A DNA stretch of 9,411 nt from an uncultured Saprospirales bacterium (GTDB lineage: Bacteria; Bacteroidota; Bacteroidia; Chitinophagales; Saprospiraceae). How positions within the stretch are numbered: the stretch's first letter is position 1; each line of letters begins with the position of its first letter. The stretch is from NCBI GenBank assembly GCA_937926355.1, contig CALAZP010000122.1, positions 1-9,411 on the forward strand, read 5' to 3'. Shown piece by piece: positions 7,638 through 9,411 of the stretch. The notes beneath the pieces are model-generated. The model worked only from the letters and a program-made list of their open reading frames with translations. It was not told the DNA's origin and made no database searches. A program made the position numbers and the translations under genes.

Positions 7638-7925
7638 TTATCGGTTTAAGTGAAAATATCCTTGTACTTGCTTTTCTACTCCATTTGCATCAGTATACTC
7701 AAACACATAGAAGTACACGCCATCAGGTAAAACTTCAGAACCACCAGTAGGTATTCCATAGAAATAATTACCATTTTGACCATACCCTTGCTGCTCATAG
7801 ACCACCATCCCCATTCTATTAAGAATCGTCAGATAATTATCGGTAAACTGATCAGCACCGTATATGATTAAGAAATCATTAAGTCCGTCTCCATTTGGCG
7901 AAATACCTCCAAATACTTTTACTTC
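7638..7925 (-). other. T9SS type B sorting domain coding segment (CHU_C / gliding motility-associated C-terminal domain)
   Basis: The last 95 residues of the cargo carry the type B signal: the SPNGDGLND opening, a central NRMG-VVYE strand pair, the NG-Y-G turn region, the LPDGVYFYVFEY strand and a final strand GYFHLNR. In Flavobacterium this domain type, unlike the type A signal, is reported to depend on a partnered SprF-family protein, which here is the next gene downstream. Confidence 0.9.
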
Positions 7926-9411
7926 TTCAGTTTCCGGAACTTGAGCATTCTTCTGAAGATAATCCAAAATACCATCGTTATTGAGGTCTATATCACCTTC
8001 ATCTGAATCTAATATTCCATCATCATCTGAATCATCGTCCTTGAAGTCAGGAATCAAATCTCCATCTGTATCAACCAAGCCTTCAAACTCATTGGTTAAC
8101 CCATCACCATCGCAATCATCAGCTTTCCAAGCATCAGATAATTGATTTACATCAATGGAAGTGACCATTACATCGCAATAGTCTAAAGTACTTGTTCCAT
8201 CTATCACTTCTTGCCCATTCATAACACCATCGCCATCACAATCAGACATCAACCAAGCTGAATCTGGATTCATAACCAGACTTTGACTGCTAATCACATA
8301 AGAACAAGGATCATTAGGATCAGTACCATCAGCCTCTTCCATACCGTTTGTACTTCCATCTCCATCACAATCTAAAGTCAACCAACTGTCCGCCTTTGAA
8401 GTGGTCTGATTAACTACTATGTATTGGCATGCATTCAAATATCCAGTACTGTCAATAGTCTCTTGCTCATCAATAACTCCATCTCCATCAGCATCATTAT
8501 CATTGAAGTTTAAAGTCCCATCCCCATCTAAATCTTCAATACCCTCTTCTTCATTAGTATATCCATCTCCATCACAATCACCATTTTTCCAAAAACTACT
8601 CACCAAGGAATCTACTACAGAATTCGCTTTAAGGCTACACTCATTTAAATAGGAGGTTCCGTCTGTCTTCTCAATGGAATCCAAAACTCCATCTCCGTCA
8701 GCATCCTCATCCAGATAATTGGGAATCGAGTCCATGTCATAATCTGAAGTACCTTCTTCCTCATTAGTATATCCATCTCCATCACAATCACCGCTCAACC
8801 ATGCTGCTGATGGAACCAAAGTAATGGAATCAATATCAAATACACAAGCGTTAGCTGGTTCTCTATCCATATCATCCCTAACCCCGTCACCGTCCATATC
8901 CACCTCTATGGGTGCACAACCGAATGAATCAACTAAAGCAATTAAAGAATCAGGTGTATTGGGGCAATCATCAAGCGCATTGATAACACCATCTCCGTCA
9001 GCATCCAACTGGCTGGGAGAACACCCAACAGAATCAACCTGTCCCAATTCCTCTACCGGTGTATCAGGACACTCATCTATATCGTCAGTCACACCATCAT
9101 TATCCGTATCCAATTGTTCTAATGCACATCCAGAATCATTTACCTCTAACCCAAGTCTGGTGAAAATACAATCATTCGCTTCTAATCCATCTTCAACACC
9201 ATCTCCATCTGAATCGCTATCTAAGAATCCGGGCAATCCATCTCCATCAAAGTCCCCATCTATAGAAATATCATTATTTCCATTATCGTATTCTTCCCCA
9301 TTGGATATTCCATCTCCGTCACAATCATCATCTAACCATTGTGAGGAAGGTTGTAAATCACTTACTAATTGACTACTTAATTCTAAATCACAAGGATCAA
9401 ATGGATCCGTA
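7638..9411 (-). CDS. T9SS type B cargo with thrombospondin type 3-like calcium repeats, 5'-partial
   Basis: The frame is open to the right edge (last full codon 9408-9410); 590 residues are visible and the N-terminus is missing. The TTG at 9234-9236 is internal, since repeat sequence continues upstream of it. Residues 1 to about 485 are acidic repeats rich in DxDGDG. Two kinds occur: OmpA-type TSP3 units with DECPDTP and DDCPNTP (about residues 81-165), and longer units C-x(14-17)-W-x(4)-C-D-G-D-G-x-x-N (from residues 7, 189, 258, 328, 369 and 412). All 18 visible cysteines fall into pairs, suggesting disulfides. Residues about 498-590 are the gliding-motility-associated C-terminal domain: FGGISPNGDGLND, LTILNRMGMVVYE, LPDGVYFYVFEY. 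The product should be exported by T9SS to the cell surface. The function of the missing N-terminal part, perhaps adhesive or enzymatic, cannot be known from here. Confidence 0.92.
   Translation of the reverse strand, partial: TDPFDPCDLELSSQLVSDLQPSSQWLDDDCDGDGISNGEEYDNGNNDISIDGDFDGDGLPGFLDSDSDGDGVEDGLEANDCIFTRLGLEVNDSGCALEQLDTDNDGVTDDIDECPDTPVEELGQVDSVGCSPSQLDADGDGVINALDDCPNTPDSLIALVDSFGCAPIEVDMDGDGVRDDMDREPANACVFDIDSITLVPSAAWLSGDCDGDGYTNEEEGTSDYDMDSIPNYLDEDADGDGVLDSIEKTDGTSYLNECSLKANSVVDSLVSSFWKNGDCDGDGYTNEEEGIEDLDGDGTLNFNDNDADGDGVIDEQETIDSTGYLNACQYIVVNQTTSKADSWLTLDCDGDGSTNGMEEADGTDPNDPCSYVISSQSLVMNPDSAWLMSDCDGDGVMNGQEVIDGTSTLDYCDVMVTSIDVNQLSDAWKADDCDGDGLTNEFEGLVDTDGDLIPDFKDDDSDDDGILDSDEGDIDLNNDGILDYLQKNAQVPETEEVKVFGGISPNGDGLNDFLIIYGADQFTDNYLTILNRMGMVVYEQQGYGQNGNYFYGIPTGGSEVLPDGVYFYVFEYTDANGVEKQVQGYFHLNR
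8112..9392 (-). repeat. Array of cysteine-paired TSP3-like protein repeats
   Basis: From the first visible cysteine (9390-9392) to the last (8112-8114) the cargo gene encodes nine cysteine-pair modules. Six are of the form C-x(14-17)-W-x(4)-C-D-G-D-G, with cysteines 20-23 residues apart. Three consecutive ones (9168 downward to about 8914) are of the form C-x(13-15)-C, with the latter two starting 35 residues apart. Linkers contain additional D-x-D-x-D-G calcium-type loops such as DADGDGVLD and DTDGDLIPD. The DxDGDG loops are expected to bind Ca2+, as in thrombospondin type 3 repeats. Confidence 0.85.
8471..8890 (-). repeat. Two consecutive 210-bp units, near-identical in places, inside the cargo gene
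   Basis: A 32-bp stretch at 8551-8582 is repeated without change at 8761-8792, exactly 210 bp (70 codons) away; the 10 bp before each copy differ at only two positions. A second stretch at about 8476-8495 recurs at 8686-8705 with one mismatch, also 210 bp away. The matches code for GDCDGDGYTNEEEG and DADGDGV in neighbouring modules. Sequence between the matches has diverged, so this is an older tandem duplication with conserved cores. Unit borders are approximate. Confidence 0.75.

Noticed and set aside
8419..8652. Second plus-strand Ser/Pro-rich open frame
   Set aside because: Same cause: a shadow of the TSP3-like repeats, with no independent start signal or family resemblance.
8470..9010. 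Short regular DNA repeats suggesting a CRISPR or non-coding tandem array
   Set aside because: The repeats keep codon phase, encode DxDGDG protein modules, vary in spacing and lack unique spacers of constant length.
9234..9236. TTG as start codon of the type B cargo gene
   Set aside because: Repeat modules with the same C-W-CDGDG pattern continue upstream in frame to the right edge, so the true start is outside the window.
8824..9372. Plus-strand open frame of 182 codons rich in Ser and Pro (SLTPSPS-type repeats)
   Set aside because: It is the antisense of the GAT-GGA-GAC-rich calcium repeats; their bias removes stops on the other strand and yields Ser/Pro repeats automatically. The minus-strand protein has clear domains throughout.

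Overview
The window is gene-dense, AT-rich DNA from a member of the Bacteroidota. This rests on three type IX secretion (T9SS) hallmarks next to each other: a secreted protein ending in a gliding-motility-associated (type B) sorting domain, a PorP/SprF-family outer-membrane protein, and a multidomain OmpA-family protein built like PorE. Several genes also start without a recognisable Shine-Dalgarno sequence, as is common in this phylum. Genus or family cannot be read from the window.

Layout. A single plus-strand gene fills positions 2-1876. It is the 3' part of a beta-propeller plus outer-membrane beta-barrel protein whose N-terminus lies left of the window. All other genes are on the minus strand, so they read from right to left: the 3' part of a large cysteine-paired, calcium-repeat T9SS cargo (7638-9411, 5' end outside the window), PorP/SprF (6710-7627), OmpA/PorE-like protein with an added SPOR domain (4469-6700), a short-chain dehydrogenase (3668-4450), a fumarylacetoacetate-hydrolase-family enzyme (2810-3664) and an EamA/DMT permease (1873-2820). 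Junctions are 10, 9, 18 and 3 nt apart, and the last pair overlaps by 11 nt, so one long transcript is plausible. The plus and minus blocks converge and share the palindrome TTAA, which holds both stop codons. There is no intergenic stretch near 300 bases, and I see no RNA gene, insertion sequence, CRISPR array or origin.

How the genes may work together. The first three minus-strand genes look like a dedicated surface-display unit: cargo, its PorP/SprF outer-membrane partner, and a periplasmic protein that would tie the assembly to peptidoglycan through two different wall-binding domains. The next three look metabolic. The SDR and FAH-family pair resembles the last two steps of non-phosphorylating L-fucose or L-rhamnose catabolism (oxidation of a 2-keto-3-deoxy sugar acid, then hydrolytic cleavage of the diketo acid), followed by a small-molecule permease. 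That substrate is inferred from family resemblance and gene pairing, not shown by the sequence.

Most unusual points: the SPOR domain behind OmpA_C, a vicinal Cys-Cys in the OmpA_C loop, the strict pairing of all 18 visible cysteines in the cargo, a 210-bp repeat unit in the cargo gene still near-identical in places, and the tight joining of a secretion unit to a sugar-acid catabolic unit.
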